Source: an uncultured Hydrogenophaga sp.
GTDB lineage: Bacteria > Pseudomonadota > Gammaproteobacteria > Burkholderiales > Burkholderiaceae_C
DNA: 64,000 nt
Assembly (NCBI RefSeq): GCF_958439165.1
Contig: NZ_OY288123.1
Span: forward strand, 124,001 to 188,000
Direction of reading: 5' to 3'
Shown: positions 26,373 to 36,864 of the stretch, one piece after another
Layout of the letters: every line of letters begins with the position of its first letter
How positions within the stretch are numbered: position 1 is the first letter of the stretch
The notes under the pieces: model-generated
Seen by the model: the letters and a program-made list of their open reading frames with translations, nothing else
Told to the model about the DNA's origin: nothing
Databases searched by the model: none
Position numbers and translations under genes: made by a program

Positions 26373-28670
26373 TCATGAATTCATGATCTCCGCCGTGAGA
26401 GAACCACTCCCGCCCTGGAATGTGCGTGCCTGATGCACCGCCGATCGGATGGCGGTTTCGTCGAGCAGTGTGGGAAACCAGTCTTGCTGCGGATGCCGCC
26501 GCGCAACTTCCTGCGCAACGGCCAATGCCCGCAGCAGGCTGCTGGACTCGATCTCGCGCAGCAGGGTGTCGTCCACCCGCCGCCCCGGGGGTTGCAGGAC
26601 GGTCCTGGCCACTTCGTCGGCCAGGGCCGGCAGATCGTCCAGGCCCAGCCGGCGGGTGGTTTCGGGTGTGAGCCAGTCGCCATCGGTGCGCAGCCAGCCA
26701 TGCGGGTCTTGCCGCAACTCCCGCACACGGGCCTGAAGGTGCCGCAGGCGCGAGTGCAAAGCCGTGAACTCCGGCAGGCTGATCAGGCCTGCGCCGCCGC
26801 AGTCCAGCAGGTCTCGGGCGGTGACTGCCAGGAGCGATTCGGCGAGATCGGCCGGTATCACCGGCGGGATCCGGGTGCCATGGAGTGCCGATCGCGGTGG
26901 GCGCACCCGCGGTCCATCGGGCTGGTGGCGCAGGGGGTTGCAGGCGTCTTCCGGGTGCATGAGAAACCGCCCGAATGCCAGGTCGTTGTCGAACAGCACC
27001 AGGCGGTGCTGCTCCGGCACAGTGGGGTCGGGCGCGAAGGCCACGTTCCCCGCGTTCCAGTCCACCTGGCCGGTGAGCAGGTGGAACCACACCGCCACCA
27101 CCATCTGGCAGCGCACCTGGGGTTGTTTCACATCCAGCGGTCGGACCATGGGCAGGTGGAAGGTCGCGCCGCCCGGCTGTGGCACGCATTTTTCGGCGCG
27201 CAGGCCGGTGGCGGTGAGTTCCAGCCGGGTCAGCCCCTGCCAGCGGGCGATGTCGGCCAGCAGGGTCGGGCCTTCGGCCCAGGAGCGCAGCCACTGCAGG
27301 TCGTCGTTGTCCAGCGCCATGTCGTGCGGGCTGTGCACGAGCAGTTTCTGCAACCCGGGCACGAACTCGTTGAGGGAACCGTAGGTCGAGTCGATCACCG
27401 CTGGCCAGGACTTCGCCACGGTGATGTGGCGCTCCAGCTGCAGCCGCTCGGCCAGGAGGCTGGTCAGCACCTGCCGGCCGGTCAGGTTGGGCCCCGGTCG
27501 ATCCCATTCGGTGGCGGCCCGCATCGGAATGCCGCAGTCGGTCATGGCGTCGGCCTCGGCATCGGGGCGTTCCGGGCGCCAGGTGTACGACCAGGTCTGC
27601 ACGCCGTCGGTCCAGCGGTGCAGGTGCACGTTGTTCACCATGCCCTGGCCGACCTGCTGCACGGGCACGGGCTTGAGTTGCTGCAGCTGTTGCCGCAGCT
27701 GCCGATCGGGCGCCGTGTGCGGGTGGATCGGCACGCCCGCCTCGAACAGCGCGCGCGTCTCGGTGGCGCTCAGACCCAGCAGCAGTCCTTGCGCAATGGC
27801 ATCGATCGGCAGCGTCGGTCCAGCCAGCAAGACCTGCAGCTCGGTCATGGGCAGCCCGAGATCGGGTTTGCCGAGCTGCTGTGCCAGGTGGCCTTGCAGC
27901 TGCTGCATGTCGTCGAGCTTCACCGGTGATGGCGTGGAGGCAATGTCCATCGGGCGCTGCCCGTCTTCCAGCCGCGCGCGCACGGTGGACAGGTCTTGGG
28001 CGGGGGCCTGCATCATCATCAGCACATCGGCCACGCTGGGGGGCTGGCGGTCCCAGCTGCCATCGGCCGGCCACACCGAGGTGGTGTATGCCGGCATGCG
28101 GCTCGCCTGGTCCTGCAGCGCCATGATCGCCTGCTGGGCCGCTTGCAGATCGGACCGCGCCTCCTTGAAGCCCGCCAGTGCGCCGGCATGGTGCTGGACT
28201 TCTTCGAGCCGCGCCTGGAGAAAGTTCAGCACCTTTTGCACCGACGTCATGGCGTCCGGGTGGTCGATGCAGAGCTGGTTGCACAGGCGTACCCAGCTTT
28301 TGGCGGCTTCCCGGGCGTAGGTGAGCGCAGTCCGGAGCTCAGCCGCGCTGTGGTGCTTCGACAGGCGCAGCGCGCCGACCCGGCCGACGCAGGCGTCGAA
28401 ATGCCGTGCCAGCCCTTGCACGATCTCGTGCACCGGCCGTGGCGGCGGCAGGTCGGGCGGCACTGGCTCCAGCCGTTCCAGCCGCCTGCGTTGCGTGGGG
28501 GGTTTGGGGACGTCGAGCCGGATGTGGAGCCGGTTGGGGTGCAGCTGCACCCGGGCTGGCTGCCAGTTCGGATGCTCAAGCTGCCGGTCGGACACCGGTG
28601 GCGTGAAGCAGGGGGTGAGATGGGTGCCCAAGCTGGGGCGGGATGGACCGGGATGGGATGAGCCGTGCAT
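26373..28670 (-). CDS. Kinase-like protein of unknown family (array member 4)
   Basis: 765 residues, unrecognised family. The N-terminal ~75 residues are Ser/Pro/Arg-rich, then comes a helical, partly coiled-coil region (~90-190). A kinase-like region spans ~335-575: Gly loop VGQGMVNNVHLHRW (340-) closely parallels member 1, then LTGQVDWNAGN (Asp537, Asn542) and LFDNDLAFGR (Asp561, Asp563). The Lys expected after the Gly loop is not apparent (WSYTW where member 1 has WVFKE), so activity is doubtful or uses another residue. It is the first gene of the array on the minus strand, 115 bases after pgi. The ATG at 28670 is chosen; a GTG at 28727 is possible. Confidence 0.73.
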   Translation of the reverse strand: MHGSSHPGPSRPSLGTHLTPCFTPPVSDRQLEHPNWQPARVQLHPNRLHIRLDVPKPPTQRRRLERLEPVPPDLPPPRPVHEIVQGLARHFDACVGRVGALRLSKHHSAAELRTALTYAREAAKSWVRLCNQLCIDHPDAMTSVQKVLNFLQARLEEVQHHAGALAGFKEARSDLQAAQQAIMALQDQASRMPAYTTSVWPADGSWDRQPPSVADVLMMMQAPAQDLSTVRARLEDGQRPMDIASTPSPVKLDDMQQLQGHLAQQLGKPDLGLPMTELQVLLAGPTLPIDAIAQGLLLGLSATETRALFEAGVPIHPHTAPDRQLRQQLQQLKPVPVQQVGQGMVNNVHLHRWTDGVQTWSYTWRPERPDAEADAMTDCGIPMRAATEWDRPGPNLTGRQVLTSLLAERLQLERHITVAKSWPAVIDSTYGSLNEFVPGLQKLLVHSPHDMALDNDDLQWLRSWAEGPTLLADIARWQGLTRLELTATGLRAEKCVPQPGGATFHLPMVRPLDVKQPQVRCQMVVAVWFHLLTGQVDWNAGNVAFAPDPTVPEQHRLVLFDNDLAFGRFLMHPEDACNPLRHQPDGPRVRPPRSALHGTRIPPVIPADLAESLLAVTARDLLDCGGAGLISLPEFTALHSRLRHLQARVRELRQDPHGWLRTDGDWLTPETTRRLGLDDLPALADEVARTVLQPPGRRVDDTLLREIESSSLLRALAVAQEVARRHPQQDWFPTLLDETAIRSAVHQARTFQGGSGSLTAEIMNS

Positions 28671-28785
28671 GGCGGACCTGTGCCGAAGTGAAGTGACGGC
28701 CTGGGTGGAGTCCGCACCGGCTTCCACTCCTCACCATTCCATCACCTCATCGGCACGCACGATGGCCAGCTGCCGCGGGATTCGG

Positions 28786-30384
28786 TTACCGGCCGGACTC
28801 CATCGCCTTGGCCAGCGTCTTGCCCAGCTCCACGCCCCACTGGTCGTAGGCATTGATGTTCCACAGCGCGGCCTGGCAGAACACCCGGTGCTCGAAGAGC
28901 GCGGCCAGCGCCCCCAGACTGAAGGCGTCGAGCTGCTCCAGCCAGAACACATGGCTGGGCGTGTTGCCGTGGAACTGGCGGTGCGGTGCCAGGGCCTGCG
29001 CCTCGGCTTCGTGCATGCCCTGCCGGCGCAGCATGGCCAGGGTGTCTTCCAGGCTGCGACCGCGTGCCATGGCCTCGGCCTGGGCCAGCATGTTCCGGTT
29101 CACCAGGGCCAGGTGGTCGGCCGCCAGCGGCAGTGGCGTGTCGTCGGTGCGCACGCCGATGAAGTCCACCGCCACACGGTGTTGCCCCTGGTGGATGAGC
29201 TGGTAGAAGGCGTGCTGTCCGTCCATGCCCAGGCCACCCCAGATCACCGGGCCGGTGTCCACGGTGACCGGCGTGCCATCCAGGTGGGTCTGCTTGCCGT
29301 TGCTCTCCATGTCCATCTGCTGCACATAGGGCGTGAAGCGGCCCAGGCGCGCCGTGTAGGCGGCCAGCATGAGGCTGTGCATCTGCAGGAAGTTGCGGTT
29401 CCAGACGCCATGCAGCGCCAGCCGCATCGGCAGGTTCTGTGCGGGTGGCGCCTGCAGGAAGTGCAGGTCCATGGCGCGGGCGCCGGCGAGCAGCTGCAGG
29501 AAGCCGTCGCGCCCGATGGCCACTGCCAGCGGCAGGCCCAGGGCCGACCAGAGCGAGTAGCGCCCGCCGACCCAGTCGCTGAACAGGAAGGTGCGTTCCG
29601 GGGTGTGGCCGTGTTTTGCGGCTTCATCCGGCGCCGCCGTCACCGCCACCAGGTGGTGGTGCAGCTCGTGCTCGGCGATGCCCTGGTCCAGCAGCCAGCG
29701 CCGCGCGGTGGCAGCGTTGGCCAGCGTCTCCTGGGTGGTGAAGGTCTTGCTGGCCACGATGAACATCGTGCGGCGCGCATCCAGGGTGCGCAGCAGGCTC
29801 CACAGTGCCCATGCGTCCGGGTTGGCCAGGTAGTGCACCCGCAGTTCCGGGTGCGCCAGGTGGGCCAGGGCCTCGGTGGCCATGCGGGGCCCGAGGTCGG
29901 AGCCGCCGATGCCGATGTTCACCACGTCCCGGATCACCTGACCGTCGGAACCGGTCACCGCGCCTGCGCGCAGCTGTTCGGCGAAGCCGGTCATGCGGTC
30001 GAGTTCGCGGGCCACGCTGTGGCTGACGTCGGCGGGCCAGGGGTGGGGGTTCCCGGGGCTGGCGTTGCCTCCCCGCAGGGCCACGTGCAGCACCGGCCGT
30101 TGTTCGGTGGTGTTGATGGCTTCGCCCCGGAACATGGCATCGCGCTGGCCGGGCAGATCGGCCTGCAGGGCCAGCTCGACCAGGGCCGCTTCGACTTCAG
30201 GGGTCAGGCGCTGGCGGGTGGCATCGAGCGTGATGCCGGCGGCCGACAGGCTCAGGCGCGCGGTGCGGTCGGGCTCGGTCACCAGCAGTTCGCGCAGATG
30301 GGGCTGGCCGGCGCGGGCCAGGTCGGTGAGGCGGCTCCATGCGGGCAGATCGACGGGATGGGGGCGGTGGGTGAGGTGATTCAT
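28786..30384 (-). CDS. pgi: Glucose-6-phosphate isomerase
   Basis: 532 residues. The phosphosugar-isomerase signatures are VNIGIGGSDLGPRM and a C-terminal helix with FDQWGVELGK-like sequence (YDQWGVELGKTLAKAM). VASKTFTTQETLANA and GGRYSLWSALGLPLA are also standard. It interconverts glucose-6-phosphate and fructose-6-phosphate in the cytoplasm. It overlaps eda by 4 bases (ATGA), so it is translated with the Entner-Doudoroff operon; here it probably feeds fructose-6-phosphate back to the pathway. Confidence 0.97.
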   Translation of the reverse strand: MNHLTHRPHPVDLPAWSRLTDLARAGQPHLRELLVTEPDRTARLSLSAAGITLDATRQRLTPEVEAALVELALQADLPGQRDAMFRGEAINTTEQRPVLHVALRGGNASPGNPHPWPADVSHSVARELDRMTGFAEQLRAGAVTGSDGQVIRDVVNIGIGGSDLGPRMATEALAHLAHPELRVHYLANPDAWALWSLLRTLDARRTMFIVASKTFTTQETLANAATARRWLLDQGIAEHELHHHLVAVTAAPDEAAKHGHTPERTFLFSDWVGGRYSLWSALGLPLAVAIGRDGFLQLLAGARAMDLHFLQAPPAQNLPMRLALHGVWNRNFLQMHSLMLAAYTARLGRFTPYVQQMDMESNGKQTHLDGTPVTVDTGPVIWGGLGMDGQHAFYQLIHQGQHRVAVDFIGVRTDDTPLPLAADHLALVNRNMLAQAEAMARGRSLEDTLAMLRRQGMHEAEAQALAPHRQFHGNTPSHVFWLEQLDAFSLGALAALFEHRVFCQAALWNINAYDQWGVELGKTLAKAMESGR

Positions 30385-31031
30385 GCAGTGCGGGAGAGGG
30401 CTGTCGCCTCGCGGGCCAGCCGGGTGATGCGGTGCCAGTCGCCGGCGGCCACGGCATCGGCCGGGGTGAGCCAGGATCCGCCGGCCATGGTCACATTGGG
30501 CAGGCCCAGAAAGGAGGCGAGATTGTCGGGGGTGAGTCCGCCGGTGGGGCAGAAGCGCACATCGGGCAGGGGCGCCGCCAGCGCGCGCAGCAGGGCGGTG
30601 CCGCCGGCCTGCACCGCCGGGAACAGCTTCTGCAGCAGGAAGCCGTGCTCGCGGGCGCGCATCACCTCGCCGGGAGTCATGACGCCAGGGATGAAGGGCA
30701 GGCCCACGGCATGCACCGCGTCCACCAGGGCGTCGGTGCAGCCCGGCGACAGGGCGAAGCGGGCGCCTGCGTCGACCACGCGGGGCACATCGGCGGCGCG
30801 CGTGACGGTGCCGGCACCCAGGTGCATGGCCGGCACGGCGCGGGCCACGGCCTCGATGGCGTCGAGCGCAGCGTCGGACCGCAGGGTGATTTCCATGACG
30901 TCGATGCCGCCTTCGAGCAGGGCCTGGGCCAGCGGCACGGCGGTGCGGGCGTCGTCGATGACCACCACCGGCACCACCCGTGAGCGGAAGGCGGGCAGGG
31001 GTGGCAGGACAGGAAGGGCAGGAGGACTCAT
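30381..31031 (-). CDS. eda: 2-dehydro-3-deoxyphosphogluconate (KDPG) aldolase
   Basis: 216 residues, the usual length. The Schiff-base lysine lies in LLQKLFPA, with the glutamate in VMEITLRS and the phosphate site in CPTGGLTPDN. It splits KDPG into pyruvate and glyceraldehyde-3-phosphate, the last step of the Entner-Doudoroff route. It lies 10 bases after edd and overlaps pgi. Confidence 0.97.
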   Translation of the reverse strand: MSPPALPVLPPLPAFRSRVVPVVVIDDARTAVPLAQALLEGGIDVMEITLRSDAALDAIEAVARAVPAMHLGAGTVTRAADVPRVVDAGARFALSPGCTDALVDAVHAVGLPFIPGVMTPGEVMRAREHGFLLQKLFPAVQAGGTALLRALAAPLPDVRFCPTGGLTPDNLASFLGLPNVTMAGGSWLTPADAVAAGDWHRITRLAREATALSRTA

Positions 31032-31041
31032 GGCGGCAGTT

Positions 31042-32877
31042 TCAGGTCAGCGGTGGAAACAGGGGCGAGGCGCCCTGTTCGGCCACGCCCGCGTGCTGGC
31101 GGAACAGCGCGAACAGCTCGCGGCCCACGCCGTGGCTGTGGGTTGACAGGTCGGGGTGCTGCACGCTGCGCGCGGCCAGCGTGGCGTCGTCCACCTCCAG
31201 CTGCAGCACGCCGCGTTCGGCATCCAGGGTGATGAAGTCGCCGTCGCGCACGCGGGCGATGGGGCCGTCGGCCAGGGCCTCGGGGCTGACGTGGATGGCC
31301 GCCGGCACCTTGCCCGACGCGCCCGACATGCGACCGTCGGTGACCAGCGCCACCGCGTGGCCGGCGTCCTGCAGCACGGCCAGGGCCGGTGTGAGTTTGT
31401 GCAGCTCGGGCATGCCGTTGGCGCGTGGCCCCTGGTAGCGCACCACGGCGACCAGGTCGTGTCGCAGGCCGCCGGCAGCAAACTCGGCCAGCAGCTCGGC
31501 CTGGTCGTGGAACACCCTGGCGGGCGCGCGCACCACCCGGTGCTGCGGCTTCACGGCCGATACCTTGATCACGCTGCGACCCAAGTTGCCGCGCAGCAGG
31601 CGCAGCCCGCCATCGGGGCTGAAGGGGTCGGCCACCGGTCGCAGCACGGCGGCGTCGCCGCTCTGGGCCGGCACCTCGCGCCAGGCCAGCCGGTCGCCGT
31701 CCAGCCAGGGCTCCCGGGTGTAGGCCAGCAGGCCTGCGCCCACCACGGTGGTCACGTCGTCGTGCAGCAGGCCGGCGGCGCGCAGTTCACGCACCAGCCA
31801 GGGCATGCCGCCGGCGGCGTGGAAATGGTTCACGTCGGCGCTGCCGTTGGGGTAAATGCGGGCCAGCAGCGGCACCGCGGCCGAGAGCTCGGCGAAGTCG
31901 TCCCAGTCGATCAGCACGCCGGCCGCACGCGCCATGGCCACCAGGTGCAGGGTGTGGTTGGTCGAGCCGCCGGTGGCCAGCAACCCCACCATGCCGTTGA
32001 CCACCGCGCGTTCGTCCACCACCTCGGCCAGGGTGATGCCACCGGGCGCGGCATTCGCGGCGGCGCGTTCCACGGCGGCCCGGGTCAGGGCCTGGCGCAG
32101 CGGGCCGTGCGGCGGCACGAACGAACTGCCGGGCAGGTGCAGTCCCATGATCTCCATGAGCATCTGGTTGCTGTTGGCGGTGCCGTAGAAGGTGCAGGTG
32201 CCGGCGCTGTGGTAAGCCTGCGCCTCCGATTGCAGCAGCGCTTCGCGGCCCACCAGACCCTGGGCGTACTGCTGGCGCACCCGGGCCTTGTCGTCGTTGG
32301 ACAGGCCGCTGGCCATGGGGCCGGCCGGCACGAACACCACCGGCAGGTGACCGAACGACAGGGCGCCCATCAGCAGGCCGGGCACGATCTTGTCGCACAC
32401 GCCCAGCATGAGCGCGGCGTCGAACACATTGTGCGAAAGCGCCACCGTGGTCGACAGCGCGATCACGTCGCGCGAGAACAGCGAGAGCTCCATGCCGGCC
32501 TCGCCCTGGGTGATGCCGTCGCACATGGCCGGCACACCGCCGGCCACCTGGGCGGTGGCCCCGACGGTGCGGGCATGGTCGCGGATGAGCGCCGGGTAGT
32601 GCTCGAACGGCTGGTGGGCCGAGAGCATGTCGTTGTAGGCGGTGACCACGCCGATGTGCGGCGCACGCTCGGCATGGATGCGCAGGCGGTCGTCGGCGGG
32701 CAGTGCGGCCGTGGTGTGGGCCATGTTGGCGCAGCCCAGGCCGGCACGTTGTCGACCGTCGCGGCGCTGCTGCGCCATGCGGGCCAGGTAGTCGGCACGG
32801 CTGTCGGCGCTGCGCCGGCGGATCCGTTCGGTCACGGTGGCCAGCACCGGGTGCAGGGGAATGGGGGAAGGTGTCAT
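31042..32877 (-). CDS. edd: Phosphogluconate dehydratase
   Basis: 611 residues, the usual Edd length in the IlvD/Edd family. The cluster cysteines are in PAMCDGITQG, GVCDKIVPG and AGTCTFYGTANSNQ, and the C-terminal domain has DGRMSGASGKVPAAIHV. It dehydrates 6-phosphogluconate to KDPG using an iron-sulfur cluster. The ATG at 32877 is chosen 13 bases after pgl; the longer in-frame extension lacks a ribosome site. Confidence 0.97.
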   Translation of the reverse strand: MTPSPIPLHPVLATVTERIRRRSADSRADYLARMAQQRRDGRQRAGLGCANMAHTTAALPADDRLRIHAERAPHIGVVTAYNDMLSAHQPFEHYPALIRDHARTVGATAQVAGGVPAMCDGITQGEAGMELSLFSRDVIALSTTVALSHNVFDAALMLGVCDKIVPGLLMGALSFGHLPVVFVPAGPMASGLSNDDKARVRQQYAQGLVGREALLQSEAQAYHSAGTCTFYGTANSNQMLMEIMGLHLPGSSFVPPHGPLRQALTRAAVERAAANAAPGGITLAEVVDERAVVNGMVGLLATGGSTNHTLHLVAMARAAGVLIDWDDFAELSAAVPLLARIYPNGSADVNHFHAAGGMPWLVRELRAAGLLHDDVTTVVGAGLLAYTREPWLDGDRLAWREVPAQSGDAAVLRPVADPFSPDGGLRLLRGNLGRSVIKVSAVKPQHRVVRAPARVFHDQAELLAEFAAGGLRHDLVAVVRYQGPRANGMPELHKLTPALAVLQDAGHAVALVTDGRMSGASGKVPAAIHVSPEALADGPIARVRDGDFITLDAERGVLQLEVDDATLAARSVQHPDLSTHSHGVGRELFALFRQHAGVAEQGASPLFPPLT

Positions 32878-32890
32878 GGGTGCGATCGGG

Positions 32891-33649
32891 TCAGGGTGCC
32901 AGCCACACATGCAGCGGCGGTGCGGGCCGTGCGGCGGCGCCGGTCAGCAGCAGGGACAGGGGGCGCTCCGGCGACACCTCGCCCTGCAGCGCCTGCCGGT
33001 ACACCGCCTGCTTGACCGGCCCGCAGAGCGGGAGTTCCAGCAGGCCGGCACCGCGCAGCGCCGCCAAGGTCAAGGTCAGGCGAGCGTGCGGCGCGCGCGC
33101 GGGTCGGGTCCAGGCCACCGGTTCGGCTGTGGCCAGTGCCTGAGCCGTGCCGGGCGCATCGGGGAACAGCGAGGCGGTATGACCGTCCTCGCCCAGCCCC
33201 AGCACCACCACGTCGGCCGGCAGCAGCGGTGCCACCCGGCGGCTGGCGGCGCGGGCGAGCTCGTCCAGATCGCGGGTGTCGAGCGCCTCCGGGGCATCCG
33301 GCAGCGCGTCGAAGAAGGGCACGAAGCGCGCTCCGATGGCGTGCTCCTGCAGCAGATGGCGCCGCACCAGGGCGGCGTTGCTGTCGGCGTGCAGCGGTGG
33401 CACGCAGCGCTCGTCCACCGGCAGCACCTGCACCCGTGCCCAGGCCAGCGGCAGACGACGCAAGGCTTCGAACAGCGGCACCGGGCTGCGTCCGCCGGAG
33501 ACCGCCAGTGTGGCCTGGCCGCGCTGTGCCATGGCGGCTTCCAGGGCGGTGCCGATGTGCTCGGCCAGCGCTGGCCAGAGGGTGTCGGCCGGCTGGTGCA
33601 GGTGTTCCTGCACGGACCGGACTGTCGGCGAGGGCTCGGTGGATGGCAT
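32891..33649 (-). CDS. pgl: 6-phosphogluconolactonase (DevB/SOL family)
   Basis: 252 residues. Family motifs are TLAVSGGRSPVPLFEAL for the phosphate loop, VLPVDERCVPP and GLGEDGHTASLFPDAP with the conserved His. It hydrolyses 6-phosphogluconolactone made by Zwf, giving substrate for Edd. It lies 14 bases after zwf. Confidence 0.96.
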   Translation of the reverse strand: MPSTEPSPTVRSVQEHLHQPADTLWPALAEHIGTALEAAMAQRGQATLAVSGGRSPVPLFEALRRLPLAWARVQVLPVDERCVPPLHADSNAALVRRHLLQEHAIGARFVPFFDALPDAPEALDTRDLDELARAASRRVAPLLPADVVVLGLGEDGHTASLFPDAPGTAQALATAEPVAWTRPARAPHARLTLTLAALRGAGLLELPLCGPVKQAVYRQALQGEVSPERPLSLLLTGAAARPAPPLHVWLAP

Positions 33650-33663
33650 GGTGATCCTCGGGT

Positions 33664-35130
<1,467 letters not shown>

Positions 35131-35165
35131 GGAGCGTGTTGAGTTACAGAAAGTCCAAAGTTTAA

Positions 35166-35175
35166 TGTAATGAAG

Positions 35176-35180
<5 letters not shown>
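35166..35180 (-). promoter_or_regulatory. HexR-like operator upstream of zwf
   Basis: On the plus strand TGTAATGAAGTTACA has TGTAA/TTACA arms around 5 bases, in the AT-rich gap before zwf. The HexR motif in proteobacteria is described as TGTAAT-n3-ATTACA-like and controls zwf/edd/eda, derepressed by KDPG. The site also overlaps the last codons of the upstream ABC gene (stop at 35176). The match is good but one arm base departs from the strict consensus; no hexR gene is in the window. Confidence 0.55.
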
Positions 35181-35864
<684 letters not shown>

Positions 35865-35868
<4 letters not shown>

Positions 35869-36857
35869 GGGGTCCGGTGTGTTGAATCCAGCAAGCTGGC
35901 CACCACCCCGATGACCTGCTCCAGCGCGTCGGGCGCATCGCAGGCCACGGTGCGGCGTTCGGGCATGGAGCGCAGCCAGGTGAGCTGGCGCTTGGCCAGC
36001 TGTCGGGTGGCGGCAATGCCGCGTTCGCGGACATCGGCCAGCAGATCGGTCAGCGCGGCGCCGTCGGGTCCATCGGCGCGGTCCAGCGCTTCCCAGGTCT
36101 GCCGATAACCCACGCAGCGCATGGAGGGCAGGTCGGCGTGCAGATCGCCGCGAGCGCGCAGGCGCTGCACCTCGTCCACGAGGCCGTCGGCCAGCATGGC
36201 ATCGAACCGCTGTGCGATGCGCCGGTGCAGCCAGGCCCGATCGGCCGGCTCCAGCGAGAGCAGGTGTCGCGGCAGCAGCGGGCTGTCGGGGTTGTGGCTG
36301 CGGCCGCTCTGCCAGGCCGACAGGGGCTGCCCGGAGACGGCATGCACCTCGAGCGCCCGCTGGATGCGCTGGGAGTCGTTGGGGGCCAGACGGGCGGCGG
36401 TGGCCGGATCGACCCGCGCCAGCTCGGCATGCAGGGCAGGCCAGCCCTCGTGGCGGGCACGGGCCTCGATGGCTTCGCGCACCGCCGGGTCGGCGGTGGG
36501 CATGTCGTCCAGACCGACCAGCAGGGCCTTGAAATACAGCATGGTGCCGCCCACCAGCACCGCTGTGCGGCCGCGTGCCGCGATCTCGCCGACCAGCCGG
36601 GTGGCGTCGCGCACGAAGGCCGCAGCGCTGTAGGCGTCGGTCGGCTCGATCAGGTCGATCAGGTGGTGCGGCACCTGTGCCCGCTCGGCCGGGGTGGGCT
36701 TGGCGGTGCCGATGTCCATGCCCCGGTAGACCAGCGCGGAATCGACGCTCACGATCTCGATCGGCCAGCGCTGCGCCAGGGCGAGCGAGGCGGCGCTCTT
36801 GCCGCTGGCGGTGGGGCCGGCCAGGGCGATGCAGCGCGGGCGGGGCACAGCGGTCAT
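35865..36857 (-). CDS. miaA: tRNA dimethylallyltransferase
   Basis: 330 residues. Walker-like GPTASGKSAASLAL is near residue 14-27. SVDSALVYRGMDIGTAKP, HHLIDLIEP, VGGTMLYFKALL and NDSQRIQRALEV are standard MiaA motifs. It adds an isopentenyl group to A37 of tRNAs reading UNN codons. The ATG at 36857 gives a product without the Arg-rich junk extension. It sits 7 bases after the MFS gene, and downstream of mutL as in many proteobacteria. Confidence 0.96.
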
Positions 36858-36864
36858 GCCGGGT

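Noticed and set aside
28671..28785. Possible hrp/PIP-type effector promoter before the kinase-like array
   Set aside because: Only single TTCG words were found; no properly spaced TTCG-n16-TTCG pair or hrp-box pattern is visible.
28321..31146. 941-codon plus-strand open frame spanning member 4, pgi and eda
   Set aside because: It covers parts of three genuine minus-strand genes and has low-complexity shadow composition.
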